Positions 24,673 through 33,846 are shown, counted from the stretch's first letter. The stretch: DNA of 51,896 nt from Fibrobacter sp. (GCF_017551775.1 NZ_JAFZKX010000062.1:1-51896), one strand, 5' to 3'. The notes: a model not told the origin generated them from the letters alone. Translations and numbers: made by a program.

Positions 24673-26265
24673 ATGTTCACGTACCGCTACAGAGAACTGC
24701 CGGTCGCTCTCGAAAAGAAGGGCGAAATTCGCGGGGCGCTCGCCCGCGAACTCAGGCTGCATCCCGAAAAAATTTTCAATCTCGAGGTGGAGCGGTTCGC
24801 GCTGGACAGCCGCCGCAAGGGAGCGCCGCACTGGAGCTACAACGTCATCTTCGACGTGGAACGTCCGCTTCGCGCTTCGGGCAATGCGGCCCGCGGGCTA
24901 ATCGAGGCCAAGCGGGAACGCGAATCCCTGGAAAGCGATCCGCTGGCAGGGAGCGTTTTGATGGCACCGCACGTGGACATCATCGGGGCGGGCCCCGCAG
25001 GGCTGTGGGCAGCCCTCCACCTGCTGCGTCGCGGATTTTCCGTAGATTTGTACGAGCAGGGCAAACCCGTAGAAGAGCGGTTCCGCGACATCCGCAGGTT
25101 CTTCGCCGACAGAATCTTCAACGAGCATTCCAACGTACTGTTCGGCGAAGGCGGGGCCGGCGCATTCAGTGACGGCAAGCTCAATACCCGCAGCCGCAAT
25201 ATATACTCCGAGACAGTCCTGCGCGACATGGTGGATTTCGGGGTCGACGAAAGCGTCGTGACATTCGCAAAGCCGCATATCGGGACCGACAGGCTCGTGC
25301 TGATGCTGAGAAAAATCCGTGCGGAAATTGCACGCCTCGGCGGGAAAATCCACTTCGATACCGCGCTGGAAGACGTGGAGATAAAGGATGGCAGGATTTG
25401 CGCGATAAAAATAAATGAATTAAACAGCGCCACCCGCTGGCAGCCGTGCGAAGCGCTGGTTCTTGCCACGGGACATTCCGCACGCGGAATATACGAACTC
25501 CTAGCAGCCCGCGGGGTAACGCTCGAAAGCAAGGCGTTCGCGATGGGCGTGCGCGTGGAGCACCCGCAAACGCTTATCAACCTCCGGCAACTCGGGAAAG
25601 GCGTAGACACACGCCTCACGGGAGCTGCGGAATACTTCCTCGCGACCCCGACGCTAAACAAGACGAGCAGCGCCTACAGTTTCTGCATGTGCCCGGGCGG
25701 AGTTCTTGTTCCCTGCGCCTCTGAGCCGGGGACGCTCGCCACCAACGGCATGAGCTACAGCCGCCGCAACGGGCATACCGCAAACGGGGCGATTGTCGTG
25801 CCCGTAGAAGCAAGCGAAACAACCTTCGGCGGGCTCGATTTCCAGCGTAAAACAGAACGCGACGCATTCGAGGTCGGCGGGAAAGGCTACGCCGCGCCCG
25901 CACAGACCATCAAGGCTTTCCTCGCCCACCGCGCCGACAAGAGCCTGCCCAAATCCACGTACCCCTGCGGGCTTGCCGCCTGCAACATGTGGGATTGGCT
26001 CGACAAGAAAATCTGCAATTCGCTCGCGGAAGGCTTCCAGAATTTTGACCGCAAGATTCCGGGATTTATAGAACAGGGCCTGATTGTGGCCCCCGAAACA
26101 CGCACGAGTTCACCGGTACGCATCACGCGCAATAACGACACGCTTGAAAGCGTCAACACGCAGGGGCTTTTCGTGCTCGGTGAAGGCGCCGGCTATTCCG
26201 GCGGAATCGTCACAAGCGCCGCCGACGGCGTAAGACTCGCTGTCCGCGCGAAAAAGAGCAAATAA
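24673..26265 (+). CDS. FAD-dependent dehydrogenase/oxidoreductase (COG2509 type)
   Basis: 530 residues from the ATG at 24673; an in-frame TTG lies 9 nt upstream. The N-terminal 90 residues form a separate small domain (RELPVALEKKGEIRGALARE, WSYNVIFDVERP) typical of this family. Then the dinucleotide-binding DIIGAGPAGLWAALHLLRRG (about residue 102) opens the FAD domain, followed by LFGEGGAGAFSDGKLNTR, LATGHSARGIYELL, FCMCPGG and the closing GLFVLGEGAGYSGGIVTSAADG. The family is widespread but its substrate is unknown, so no specific reaction is claimed. It is monocistronic, lying between two terminators. Confidence 0.85.
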   Translation: MFTYRYRELPVALEKKGEIRGALARELRLHPEKIFNLEVERFALDSRRKGAPHWSYNVIFDVERPLRASGNAARGLIEAKRERESLESDPLAGSVLMAPHVDIIGAGPAGLWAALHLLRRGFSVDLYEQGKPVEERFRDIRRFFADRIFNEHSNVLFGEGGAGAFSDGKLNTRSRNIYSETVLRDMVDFGVDESVVTFAKPHIGTDRLVLMLRKIRAEIARLGGKIHFDTALEDVEIKDGRICAIKINELNSATRWQPCEALVLATGHSARGIYELLAARGVTLESKAFAMGVRVEHPQTLINLRQLGKGVDTRLTGAAEYFLATPTLNKTSSAYSFCMCPGGVLVPCASEPGTLATNGMSYSRRNGHTANGAIVVPVEASETTFGGLDFQRKTERDAFEVGGKGYAAPAQTIKAFLAHRADKSLPKSTYPCGLAACNMWDWLDKKICNSLAEGFQNFDRKIPGFIEQGLIVAPETRTSSPVRITRNNDTLESVNTQGLFVLGEGAGYSGGIVTSAADGVRLAVRAKKSK

Positions 26266-26290
26266 AAAAAGCAATCTGAATTCCGAAAAC

Positions 26291-26317
26291 AAAAAGCGCC
26301 CCGAATCAACGAGGCGC
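26291..26317 (-). terminator. Terminator of the YbjQ-type gene
   Basis: In the minus direction a GCGCCtCG / CGgGGCGC stem is followed by TTTTTGTTTTC. It lies about 100 nt past the stop at 26420 and close to the end of the convergent oxidoreductase. Confidence 0.65.
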
Positions 26318-26360
26318 GGTTGCAAAAGTGAGCGCCAGCCCTATACTTGTTTTATAGCAT

Positions 26361-26397
26361 CTAGCACGAACGGTCGCTATAAGCGAGCGTGCAAATA
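26361..26397. repeat. Intergenic hairpin
   Basis: Stems GCACG / CGTGC and TCGC / GCGA, flanked by CTA / TAG, form a two-part hairpin between convergent genes; a small CTATA / TATAG hairpin lies just left at 26341. No T tract. Its role is unknown. Confidence 0.4.
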
Positions 26398-26419
26398 GTC
26401 CCTTGAAGCAAACATGAAT

Positions 26420-26731
26420 CTACTTAAACTTCACGGCAGTGCCGTAAACGATAATTTCGGAAGCCCCCGCCATCACGGAAGATGTCATAAAGCGGACATT
26501 CACAATGGCATCGGCGCCGAGATGGGAAGCTTCGTTCACCATACGCTTCGTCGCAATATTGCGGGCGTCATTCAGCATTTCGGTATAGCCAGCAATCTCG
26601 CCGCCAACAAGCGTCTTGAGGCCAGCAAATACATCGCGAACCACGTTCTTGCTGAACACGACGCTGCCCTTGACCATCTGGATGGTCTGAATTTCCTTGC
26701 CCGTAATAAAATCGGTCGTCACTAATTGCAT
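26420..26731 (-). CDS. YbjQ/UPF0145 family protein
   Basis: 103 residues. The order KEIQTIQMVKGSVVFSKNVVRD, LVGGEIAGYTEML, a helix with EASHLGADAIVNVRF and the closing IIVYGTAVKF matches the YbjQ (UPF0145, once called putative heavy-metal-binding) family, which forms pentamers of unknown function. Full length for the family. AGGAGG lies 8 nt before the ATG, one of the strongest Shine-Dalgarno sequences in the window. Confidence 0.88.
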   Translation of the reverse strand: MQLVTTDFITGKEIQTIQMVKGSVVFSKNVVRDVFAGLKTLVGGEIAGYTEMLNDARNIATKRMVNEASHLGADAIVNVRFMTSSVMAGASEIIVYGTAVKFK

Positions 26732-26784
26732 ATTCCATGCCTCCTTTTTTCATGAATATATAAAATAGCGCGGATAAGCGTGTA

Positions 26785-29100
26785 TTACACAGCGCTTCTC
26801 TTGACAAAGCGCCCAATAAGCACGATGAAAAGCACATCGACGAGCACAAAAATACCGAGCCACAAAGCAGTTCCGCTCTGGAACCCGTAACTGTGCAGCC
26901 CTACCCCGAGCAAATTCACGCCGAACCAGCAGAGGAACGTCACCACCACATTGAAGCTATTGAACAACGTAAACCCGCGCCGCGACACGAGACGGCCCGC
27001 GCGCAGATGAAGCGCGAGCATCGCCCACAGGATTACGAACAACGCGCCGCATTCCTTCGGGTCGAACCCCCAGAAACGCCCCCATGCGAAATCCGCCCAC
27101 ACGCCGCCCAGGAGCGTGCCTATTATGGTAAAGACAGCGCCGAATACGAGCGTGCCGTACAGGAGGGAATCCAGCGGAGTACCCGCACCGTCCTGTTCCC
27201 GCGCCAAGGCATCATGCGAATTGCCCGCAAGCAGCCCGCAGGTTTTACCGGCAACCGCCTCGCGGAACAGCGCCACATGGGCAATGACGCCCGAAAGGAT
27301 CATGCCCGCGAACCCGAGCGCAATCGTGAACACATGAACCGTAAGGAATACTGAGGAATTCAATACGGCAGGAATCGGCCTGAACGTATCGCCCGGCTCC
27401 AGCACGAACTTCGCGAAGAACAGGAGGGCCGCCGCCATGCACATCACGGGAATCATGAGCGTAAAGGTCCGGCGTTTGCAGAATATGAATGCTCCGGACT
27501 CGAACGCCATCAGGAGCATCGATACAAGCAACACAATTTCGTACAAACTAGAAAGCGGAACGCGGGAAGCAACATAAGTGCGCAGAGCGAACAAAACAGC
27601 GAGAATTCCCGCAGCAGCGATACACGCCACATTCGCTACGACATCAAGTTGCCGCTTCTTGAAAATAAGGTTCAGCAGCGAAAGCAGGCATGCCATAAAG
27701 GCCACCACAAAACTCCACAAGGTCAAATTCACACTGTGGTAGAAGACCTCTACCGAGCGCTGGTTTGAATCCGCTTTCATAGGCTCGCCGGAAACAATCG
27801 AAAACGCAGTCCGATTCGCGACAGATTCATACTGCAAAACGTTCGAATAAAGCCGCTTCATCTCGACTGTCGCCGGATGGTCGTCGTTTCTGCTCGCATA
27901 GAGTTCCAGCAAGTCGCGCGACGGCGCCAACTCCGCATAGCTAACATAACGCGAATCGCTCGGCAAGCGCAATGCTTCCAGGACATCGCTGCGGAGAACT
28001 TTAAAAAATGCCAGACGGGCAGCTTCTTCCGGGTAAAGCAGAATCTGCCTTACGACGTTCCTTGCGGCAACCTTCCCCACACCCATTTTTTCGCAACATG
28101 GTTCCCCTTCCCGGCACTTGTAAGTAACGCGCCCGCTCAAATCATCGAGGAACCCGCGGGCAAACGAATCGAACGGGCGAATAGCAGAATCTACCAGCAC
28201 GGGGGAATCCGTCTTCAGGCCTTCCCAGACAATCACCGAGGCGTCGCGCCTCACCGAGAACGTTACCAAGGCATCACTCGGGATCTCATCCGCACGCGCA
28301 TTCATCGGCACCGCAAGCATCACAAGCGCCAGAAGCGGCACGATTTTTTCGACCCCATCAGAATATTCTGTCCGGGAAGATTCCTCCCGAGAATATTCCG
28401 TTCGAGAACCACCTTTCCGAGACGCACGCACCTTCACCGCATAATGGAACACCGCCCCCAACAGAAACAGCACCATGAACACATAAGGCACCAAATGGAA
28501 CGGGTCGTAAAACGCCTTGTACATCGCGATGTTTTTGCCCGGCGCCATTTCCATGCTCCCGCGGTATTGCACGTAATAGGGCCAGCCTCCCTGCAGCGGA
28601 ATTCCATCCACCTGTTCCTTGCCCAGGCTGTCTTCGGCAGCAAAGAACTTCACATTCTGCGCGGGAACGTCCGTACCGGCGGAAAGTTCCTGCAGAGCAT
28701 CTTGTTCCACCGCCGAGCCCGAGGGCACGACCGCGAACCCGTTGTACTCCCGCTTTGCGGCACTCCCGACGACACCACCCGCAAGCAAAACGAGCAGGGC
28801 GACATGCATTAGCCAGAGACCCGCATTCTTCCACCCGCGGGGCAAGCGGTACACCATGGAGGCGACAAGGTTTACGCACGCAGCAATCGCGACGCTCTTG
28901 AACGCAGGGAGCGGAACCACGCCCATGGCCCACACGAAGAAACTGTCAAAGAAGCGGTCCACGGCAACCGACGCCGACAACCCCGCCTCTTCCGCATTCG
29001 CCTGCGCAAGCACGCCCCAGAACGTAAGAATCAGGAACGCGACCAGCAACGCCGCGGTAAATTTCAAGGACGACAGCTTTTTTATCAGAACAGGGAGCAT
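26785..29100 (-). CDS. ccsBA: Fused cytochrome c biogenesis protein CcsB-CcsA (ResBC)
   Basis: 771 residues. The N-terminal half is ResB/CcsB-like: LSSLKFTAALLVAFLILTFWG as first helix, two more helices near 70-115, a periplasmic domain, and a helix near 445-470. The C-terminal part (about 480-771) is CcsA: multiple helices and the heme-handling WWD-type motif read here as WADFAWGRFWGFDPKECGALF. The fusion exports heme and ligates it to CXXCH of c-type cytochromes on the outer side. A short basic loop near residue 230 has a repeated SRTEYS. The gene starts 9 nt after the metallophosphoesterase stop, with AAAGAG as Shine-Dalgarno inside the end of that gene. A c-type cytochrome system is notable for a fermentative anaerobe. 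Confidence 0.88.
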   Translation of the reverse strand: MLPVLIKKLSSLKFTAALLVAFLILTFWGVLAQANAEEAGLSASVAVDRFFDSFFVWAMGVVPLPAFKSVAIAACVNLVASMVYRLPRGWKNAGLWLMHVALLVLLAGGVVGSAAKREYNGFAVVPSGSAVEQDALQELSAGTDVPAQNVKFFAAEDSLGKEQVDGIPLQGGWPYYVQYRGSMEMAPGKNIAMYKAFYDPFHLVPYVFMVLFLLGAVFHYAVKVRASRKGGSRTEYSREESSRTEYSDGVEKIVPLLALVMLAVPMNARADEIPSDALVTFSVRRDASVIVWEGLKTDSPVLVDSAIRPFDSFARGFLDDLSGRVTYKCREGEPCCEKMGVGKVAARNVVRQILLYPEEAARLAFFKVLRSDVLEALRLPSDSRYVSYAELAPSRDLLELYASRNDDHPATVEMKRLYSNVLQYESVANRTAFSIVSGEPMKADSNQRSVEVFYHSVNLTLWSFVVAFMACLLSLLNLIFKKRQLDVVANVACIAAAGILAVLFALRTYVASRVPLSSLYEIVLLVSMLLMAFESGAFIFCKRRTFTLMIPVMCMAAALLFFAKFVLEPGDTFRPIPAVLNSSVFLTVHVFTIALGFAGMILSGVIAHVALFREAVAGKTCGLLAGNSHDALAREQDGAGTPLDSLLYGTLVFGAVFTIIGTLLGGVWADFAWGRFWGFDPKECGALFVILWAMLALHLRAGRLVSRRGFTLFNSFNVVVTFLCWFGVNLLGVGLHSYGFQSGTALWLGIFVLVDVLFIVLIGRFVKRSAV

Positions 29101-29109
29101 CTCTTTCGT

Positions 29110-30102
29110 CTAGATTGCCTCCACCCACACGAACTTGCTTTCGTCGAGTTTCTGCTCACCGTCGAAGCGGTACGCCACAAGCCGGCCATCGCCGCGGTAG
29201 CCCGCCACGCTAAAATCAACGCAGCACACATTGTCGCGAATGAGCCTCGGGAGCCCCGTCAGCCAGTAGTGCCCGAAAAATACGGGACGCTCTTTTTCAC
29301 CATAGAAGCTACGCCCGAGAACTTCCGCTGGCACATCGCAGGCAGGCAGTTCCACTCCCGGCTGGAAGGAGAGTTCCCGCATCGTCGTTCCCTTCGGGTC
29401 TATCCACCACCGGATTCGCGCCCGCTTGCGGAGAACGCCTTCGCCATCGCGGAACGTGATTCCCTCGGGCAGGTCCATCTCGGGCCCCTTCAAGAAGAGG
29501 TTTATCGGGTCAAAAAGCGAATCGCTATACTCGTGGAACTGGTCGTTCGCACGGGCTAGCAGCTCGTCATAGTTCCCGTCGGCAAAGCAGCGCACGTTTT
29601 CGCCCGCCAGTTTCGCGGCTGCACCCGCATCAAAGCAGGCATGCTGCGCCCGGAACGTCTCCGCTTCTATATAGAACGGGAGCGTCTTGAAAAAATCAAG
29701 CATTTCCTCGAATTCCGCCTTACGGCCCTTGTAACTTTCGACGGTCTTCGCGTGAATCGCCACCTTGTTGAAGCTATGTTCGCGCAGGTAGCCCCCGCGG
29801 ATGCAGTGAATCACGTGCGATCCGCCCGCGCCGTTCAACTGCCAAAAGCAAAGCGCATTGAACTCGTGGTTACCCATCAGGGCAACGGCAGAACCCGCAT
29901 CGCGCATGGCACGCACCAGGTTCACCGTATCGCGGGCCTCGTTCCCTCGATCGATGTAGTCGCCCAGGAACACGACGGTACGCTCTCCGCCCGGATAGCG
30001 GAAGGCGCCCTGCGTTTCTTCGTACCCCAGCTTCTTCAAAAGAAGCCGCAGTTCGGAGCAGTGGCCATGGATATCGCCGATAAAGTCGATGGATGGGTTC
30101 AT
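29110..30102 (-). CDS. Calcineurin-type metallophosphoesterase
   Basis: 330 residues. The metal-binding motifs are intact: DIHGHCSEL (D-x-H, about 10-12), FLGDYIDRGNEA (GDxxDRG, about 47-53), LMGNHEFNAL (GNHE, about 77-80) and a later FFGHYW. This resembles the bis(5'-nucleosyl)-tetraphosphatase/PrpE-like branch, but the substrate is not certain. The ATG at 30102 lies 4 nt after a TATCTTTA box, without Shine-Dalgarno. Likely cotranscribed with ccsBA (9-nt gap). Confidence 0.87.
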   Translation of the reverse strand: MNPSIDFIGDIHGHCSELRLLLKKLGYEETQGAFRYPGGERTVVFLGDYIDRGNEARDTVNLVRAMRDAGSAVALMGNHEFNALCFWQLNGAGGSHVIHCIRGGYLREHSFNKVAIHAKTVESYKGRKAEFEEMLDFFKTLPFYIEAETFRAQHACFDAGAAAKLAGENVRCFADGNYDELLARANDQFHEYSDSLFDPINLFLKGPEMDLPEGITFRDGEGVLRKRARIRWWIDPKGTTMRELSFQPGVELPACDVPAEVLGRSFYGEKERPVFFGHYWLTGLPRLIRDNVCCVDFSVAGYRGDGRLVAYRFDGEQKLDESKFVWVEAI

Positions 30103-30106
30103 GCGA

Positions 30107-30114
30107 TAAAGATA
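30107..30114 (-). promoter_or_regulatory. Promoter box abutting the metallophosphoesterase ATG
   Basis: TATCTTTA on the minus strand (TAnnTTTG with final A), 4 nt from the ATG; implies a leaderless transcript. Confidence 0.45.
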
Positions 30115-30166
30115 TATTTTTTACGGGTCAAGGCCCCTCGCCGCGCAATTCGGACCCGAGATATAC

Positions 30167-30205
30167 AAAAAAAAGAAGGCTAGTCTTATTGACCGGCCTT
30201 CTTCT
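30167..30205 (-). terminator. Terminator of the tRNA-Arg gene
   Basis: In the minus direction AGAAGGC / GCCTTCT with an inner short stem is followed by eight T residues, starting 2 nt after the tRNA end. Confidence 0.85.
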
Positions 30206-30207
30206 CG

Positions 30208-30281
<74 letters not shown>

Positions 30282-30292
30282 TTGAACGACCC

Positions 30293-30322
30293 CAAATATA
30301 GCAACATCGGTTGAATTGTCAA
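30293..30322 (-). promoter_or_regulatory. Promoter of tRNA-Arg
   Basis: TTGACA (30317-30322) and TATATT, part of an exact TAnnTTTG box (30293-30300), spaced 16 nt, on the minus strand. The start site would be about 6 nt before the tRNA. Confidence 0.7.
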
Positions 30323-30340
30323 GGGATTTTTCTAAATTTG
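30311..30340 (+). promoter_or_regulatory. Promoter of the PBP1 gene
   Basis: TTGAAT (30311-30316) and TAAATTTG (30333-30340, exact TAnnTTTG), spaced 16 nt. Its -35 directly abuts the -35 of the divergent tRNA promoter. Confidence 0.55.
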
Positions 30341-30371
30341 TTGAATAATTTCTTCTTGCGAAGTGTCTACG

Positions 30372-32654
30372 ATGCAAAAAATAAAGACTTTTCTCAATTT
30401 GGCAGGTTCCTACCTAAAGAATCTCTTTACGGACAGGAAGTTCCTGATTTGCCTCGCCATCCTGTGCGCGCCCGTATTCTTCGGAATCATTGGCGTCATC
30501 ATCACCTACCACCATTTCTCTTCCGAACTCCCGTCCCTCACGCAGCTCGAGCAGATCAACCCGAAACTGGTGACCAACATCTACGACATGAACGGGAAGA
30601 TTGCGCACGAATACTTCGTGGAACGCCGCGAATGGACCCCGTTCGATTCCATCCCCGAAAACGCGATTCACGCCGTTATGGCGACCGAAGACCGCGCCTT
30701 CTACAAGCACTGGGGCATGAACGTCTGGGCCATCCCGTCCGCCATCATCGAGAGCGCCCTGAGCGGCAAGCAGCTCCGCGGTGCCTCCACCCTCACCCAG
30801 CAGTTGACCAAGCTCTTGTTCCTCACACCGGAACGCTCTATTTCCCGTAAAATCAAGGAGGCGATGACCGCCATCCGCATCGAGCAGACGTACACCAAGC
30901 AGGAAATCCTCGAATTCTACATGAATGAGGTGTACCTGGGCGGTGGCAACTACGGCTTCCAAGCCGCTGGCAAGTACTACTTCGGGCATGCGCTCGATAG
31001 CCTCTCCATTCCGGAATACGCCGTCCTCGCGGGCATGCTCAAGGCCCCCGAATCGTACCGCCCCGACAGGCACCCGAAGGCCTCGCTCGAACGCCGCAAC
31101 ACGGTGCTCTACGCCATGTATGACGCCGGCTATATCAGCAAGGAAGACTACCGCAAGTACGTCGCCACCCCGATCGTCCTCGCCGAAAAGGAACCCGAAA
31201 CGGGCAACGGCCTGTACTACTTCGAAGAAATCCGCAAGTACATGGAAAAGAAGTACGGCGAAAGCTCGCTCTACGCCGACGGTGTCTCCATCTTCAGTAC
31301 CATCGACCCCGACATCCAGAGCGTGGCCGACAGCGTAGCCAAGGCGACGGTCGCGAAATACCGTACCGAATTCAAGCGCAAGGCCATCAAGAACCTGAAG
31401 CTCGCCGAAAAGTACGAAATGGACAAGGATTCCGTCTACGCCCACTTCGACAGCGTCTACGCCCTGTTCAAGAAGGACTACCTGGCCAGCGACAACGGCC
31501 CGAACCCCAAGAAATGGCGCTATCCGCCCGAAGTGCGCTACCACGACGCGCAGATAGCGATGGTCGTCATCGAGAACGAGACGGGCGCAATCCGTGCGAT
31601 GGTGGGCGGAAACGACTTCAACGAATCCCGCTACAACCGCGCAGTCCAGTCCCTACGCCAGCCGGGATCCTCCTTCAAGCCGATCGTCTACTCCGTGGCG
31701 ATGGACAACGGCGCCTCCCCCTGCGACTCCGTGAACGACGCCCCCATCACGATGACCGACGAAACGGCGGCAAACGGCATGTGGCGCCCGCACAACTCCG
31801 AGAAGAACTTTGAAGGCATGATGACGCTCCGCAAGGCGCTCTACCGCTCCAAGAACATCCCGGCGGTCCTCACCGCATCTAAATACGGGCTCAGCGCCGT
31901 GGTGAACTACGCCCGCGCATTCGGCATCCGCAAGGCACCGCTCGTCGCGGTCCCGAGCCTCGCCCTCGGTTCTGTTGGCGCGACCCTCCTCGAAATGACT
32001 TCCGCCTACACGGTGTTCCCGAACCTCGGCACGAGAATCGAGCCCTACATGATTGAATCCATCGAGGACAAGAACGGTGAGGTCATCGAAAAGAATTCCA
32101 AGATAGAAAGCGTCGTGATGAAGCCGCCTTCAGCCTACCTGATGGTGGACATCCTGAAGGACGTGAACCTCCGCGGTACGGGCTACAAGGTGACAGCGAG
32201 CGGGTTCAACCACCCGAGCGGCGGCAAGACCGGTACCACGAACGATTATACCGACGCCTGGTACATCGGATTTACCAAGCACTACACCATGGGCGTGTGG
32301 GTCGGATACGACCAGGCAGTTTCCATGGGCGTGGGCCACACGGGCGGCAACTACGCGCTCCCGCCGTGGATCGCCGTGATGACCAAAATCCACAAGGGCC
32401 TCAGGCAGAAATCCTTCCCCATGCCACAGGGCGTTATCGGCAAGGGCGTCTGCAACCTTACAGGTAAACTAGCAGGCGAGTTCTGCACCGAAAAGACTTA
32501 TTGCCTTTACACGACGAACAACTACCCCGACGAAGTCTGCGACGGCGACCATTACAAGGTGCGCACCAAGTCCGCCGACGACGCGACTCTGTTCAGCAAC
32601 AAGGGCAGCATAGAGCATTCTGAAGGCGCGAAAAAGACGCGCAAGATGTTCTAG
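30372..32654 (+). CDS. Class A penicillin-binding protein (PBP1A type)
   Basis: 760 residues from the ATG at 30372 (a GTG at 30363 is also in frame). One membrane anchor at about 23-46 (FLICLAILCAPVFFGIIGVI). The glycosyltransferase GT51 domain (about 60-230) has EDRAFYKHWG with the catalytic Glu and GASTLTQQLTKLL. The transpeptidase domain has the nucleophile motif SSFKP (about residue 433), SKN (in YRSKNIPA) and KTG (GGKTGTTNDYTDAW). It polymerises and cross-links peptidoglycan in the periplasm. The order and length match PBP1A. The C-terminal 60 residues are Cys-containing and charged. Confidence 0.93.
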   Translation: MQKIKTFLNLAGSYLKNLFTDRKFLICLAILCAPVFFGIIGVIITYHHFSSELPSLTQLEQINPKLVTNIYDMNGKIAHEYFVERREWTPFDSIPENAIHAVMATEDRAFYKHWGMNVWAIPSAIIESALSGKQLRGASTLTQQLTKLLFLTPERSISRKIKEAMTAIRIEQTYTKQEILEFYMNEVYLGGGNYGFQAAGKYYFGHALDSLSIPEYAVLAGMLKAPESYRPDRHPKASLERRNTVLYAMYDAGYISKEDYRKYVATPIVLAEKEPETGNGLYYFEEIRKYMEKKYGESSLYADGVSIFSTIDPDIQSVADSVAKATVAKYRTEFKRKAIKNLKLAEKYEMDKDSVYAHFDSVYALFKKDYLASDNGPNPKKWRYPPEVRYHDAQIAMVVIENETGAIRAMVGGNDFNESRYNRAVQSLRQPGSSFKPIVYSVAMDNGASPCDSVNDAPITMTDETAANGMWRPHNSEKNFEGMMTLRKALYRSKNIPAVLTASKYGLSAVVNYARAFGIRKAPLVAVPSLALGSVGATLLEMTSAYTVFPNLGTRIEPYMIESIEDKNGEVIEKNSKIESVVMKPPSAYLMVDILKDVNLRGTGYKVTASGFNHPSGGKTGTTNDYTDAWYIGFTKHYTMGVWVGYDQAVSMGVGHTGGNYALPPWIAVMTKIHKGLRQKSFPMPQGVIGKGVCNLTGKLAGEFCTEKTYCLYTTNNYPDEVCDGDHYKVRTKSADDATLFSNKGSIEHSEGAKKTRKMF

Positions 32655-32675
32655 AACCCTTTCATAAAAAACAAG

Positions 32676-32691
32676 TACAATTCGAATTGTA
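32676..32691. promoter_or_regulatory. Perfect 16-bp palindrome
   Basis: TACAATTCGAATTGTA between the PBP1 stop and the terminator. It could be an operator or the base of an extra RNA hairpin. Confidence 0.3.
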
Positions 32692-32735
32692 AAAAGCGTG
32701 GAAACCCTTTATTTTAAAGGGTTTTACGCGTTTTT
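32691..32735 (+). terminator. Terminator after PBP1
   Basis: Stem AAACCCTTT / AAAGGGTTT extended by GCGT / ACGC, with A-rich left flank and GTTTTT right. Confidence 0.85.
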
Positions 32736-32763
32736 AGCCCTTAACAAAAATCTGTTTTTTTTC

Positions 32764-32771
32764 TATCTTTA
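32764..32771 (+). promoter_or_regulatory. Promoter box abutting the rlmN ATG
   Basis: TATCTTTA ends 7 nt before the ATG at 32779; no Shine-Dalgarno between. Confidence 0.45.
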
Positions 32772-32778
32772 CACCACT

Positions 32779-33846
32779 ATGGAATGGCCGCGCAACATAA
32801 AGTCCCTAACGACAGACGAGCTGAAAGCTTGGCTCAGGGACGTAAACGAAAAGCAGTACCGCGCCGACCAAATCCAGAAATGGCTTTTTTGCCAACAGGT
32901 GCGCAGTTTTGACGAGATGGTGAACGTCCCGCCCGCGCTCCGCGAAAAACTCGCCGCACAATTCAGCATGCTCGCCCTCAAGGAAGACCAGCACCTCGTC
33001 TCTACCGACGGCACGGTGAAATGGCTTTTCGAGACCCACGACGGCCACCACATCGAAACGGTCATGATTCCGGCAAACGGTCGCTTTTCCGTATGCGTCT
33101 CTACGCAGATCGGCTGCGCCCAGAACTGCGCCTTCTGCCGTACCGCCAAGATGGGTTTCACCAGGAACCTCGAGGCAGGCGAAATTCTCGAAGAAATTCT
33201 CTGCGTGAACTGGTACCTGAAGGATAACGGCATCCTCGACGCCGATGGAAAGGTAGCCCAGGTCACCAACATCATCTTCATGGGGATGGGCGAACCGCTC
33301 AACAACCTGGAACAGGTGCACCGCGTGTGCTGCACGCTCCATAACCAGAGCCTTTTCAACATGGGCGCAAAGCGCATGACCGTGAGTACCTCGGGCGTCG
33401 TCCCGAAAATCAAGGAACTCGTGGACAGGAACACGCCCTGCTGCCTCGCGGTGAGCCTCAACAGCACGAACAACGAATACCGTTCATCCGTGATGCCCGT
33501 GAACAGGGTGTGGCCCATCGAGAAACTGCTCGAGGCGGTCGACGACTACATCCGCCGCACCGACAACTACGTAACTTTCGAATTCGTCCTCATCCAGGGA
33601 ATCACCTGCACCCCGAAGGCCGCGAAGGAGCTTATCCGCATCTGCGCCCCCCGCCGCGTAAAGGTGAACGCAATCGTGCTTAACGACGGGGACGACCCTA
33701 CACTCCACGCTCCGACACCGGAAGAGGTAGAAGACTTCCTCGCCGCGGTGCGAGCAGCAGAAATTCAAATAACGATTCGCAATCCGCGGGGACGCGACAT
33801 CCTCGCCGCCTGCGGACAGCTTGCGTATAAAAAGGAAGGTAAATAA
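32779..33846 (+). CDS. rlmN: Dual-specificity RNA methyltransferase RlmN (23S rRNA A2503)
   Basis: 355 residues from the ATG at 32779; the longer frame to 32698 crosses the terminator and is hydrophobic noise. Radical SAM CxxxCxxC motif at Cys113, Cys117 and Cys120 (GCAQNCAFC). CVSTQIGC carries Cys106, and the methyl-carrying Cys345 near the C-terminus is in AACGQLAY. IFMGMGEPLNN and TVSTSGVVPKI are family motifs. It methylates C2 of A2503 in 23S rRNA and A37 of some tRNAs. Its stop overlaps the next start by one base (TAATG). Confidence 0.96.
   Translation: MEWPRNIKSLTTDELKAWLRDVNEKQYRADQIQKWLFCQQVRSFDEMVNVPPALREKLAAQFSMLALKEDQHLVSTDGTVKWLFETHDGHHIETVMIPANGRFSVCVSTQIGCAQNCAFCRTAKMGFTRNLEAGEILEEILCVNWYLKDNGILDADGKVAQVTNIIFMGMGEPLNNLEQVHRVCCTLHNQSLFNMGAKRMTVSTSGVVPKIKELVDRNTPCCLAVSLNSTNNEYRSSVMPVNRVWPIEKLLEAVDDYIRRTDNYVTFEFVLIQGITCTPKAAKELIRICAPRRVKVNAIVLNDGDDPTLHAPTPEEVEDFLAAVRAAEIQITIRNPRGRDILAACGQLAYKKEGK

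Noticed and set aside
32698-32778. 27-residue N-terminal extension of RlmN
   Set aside because: It is encoded by the terminator hairpin and promoter region and is not part of the RlmN family length.
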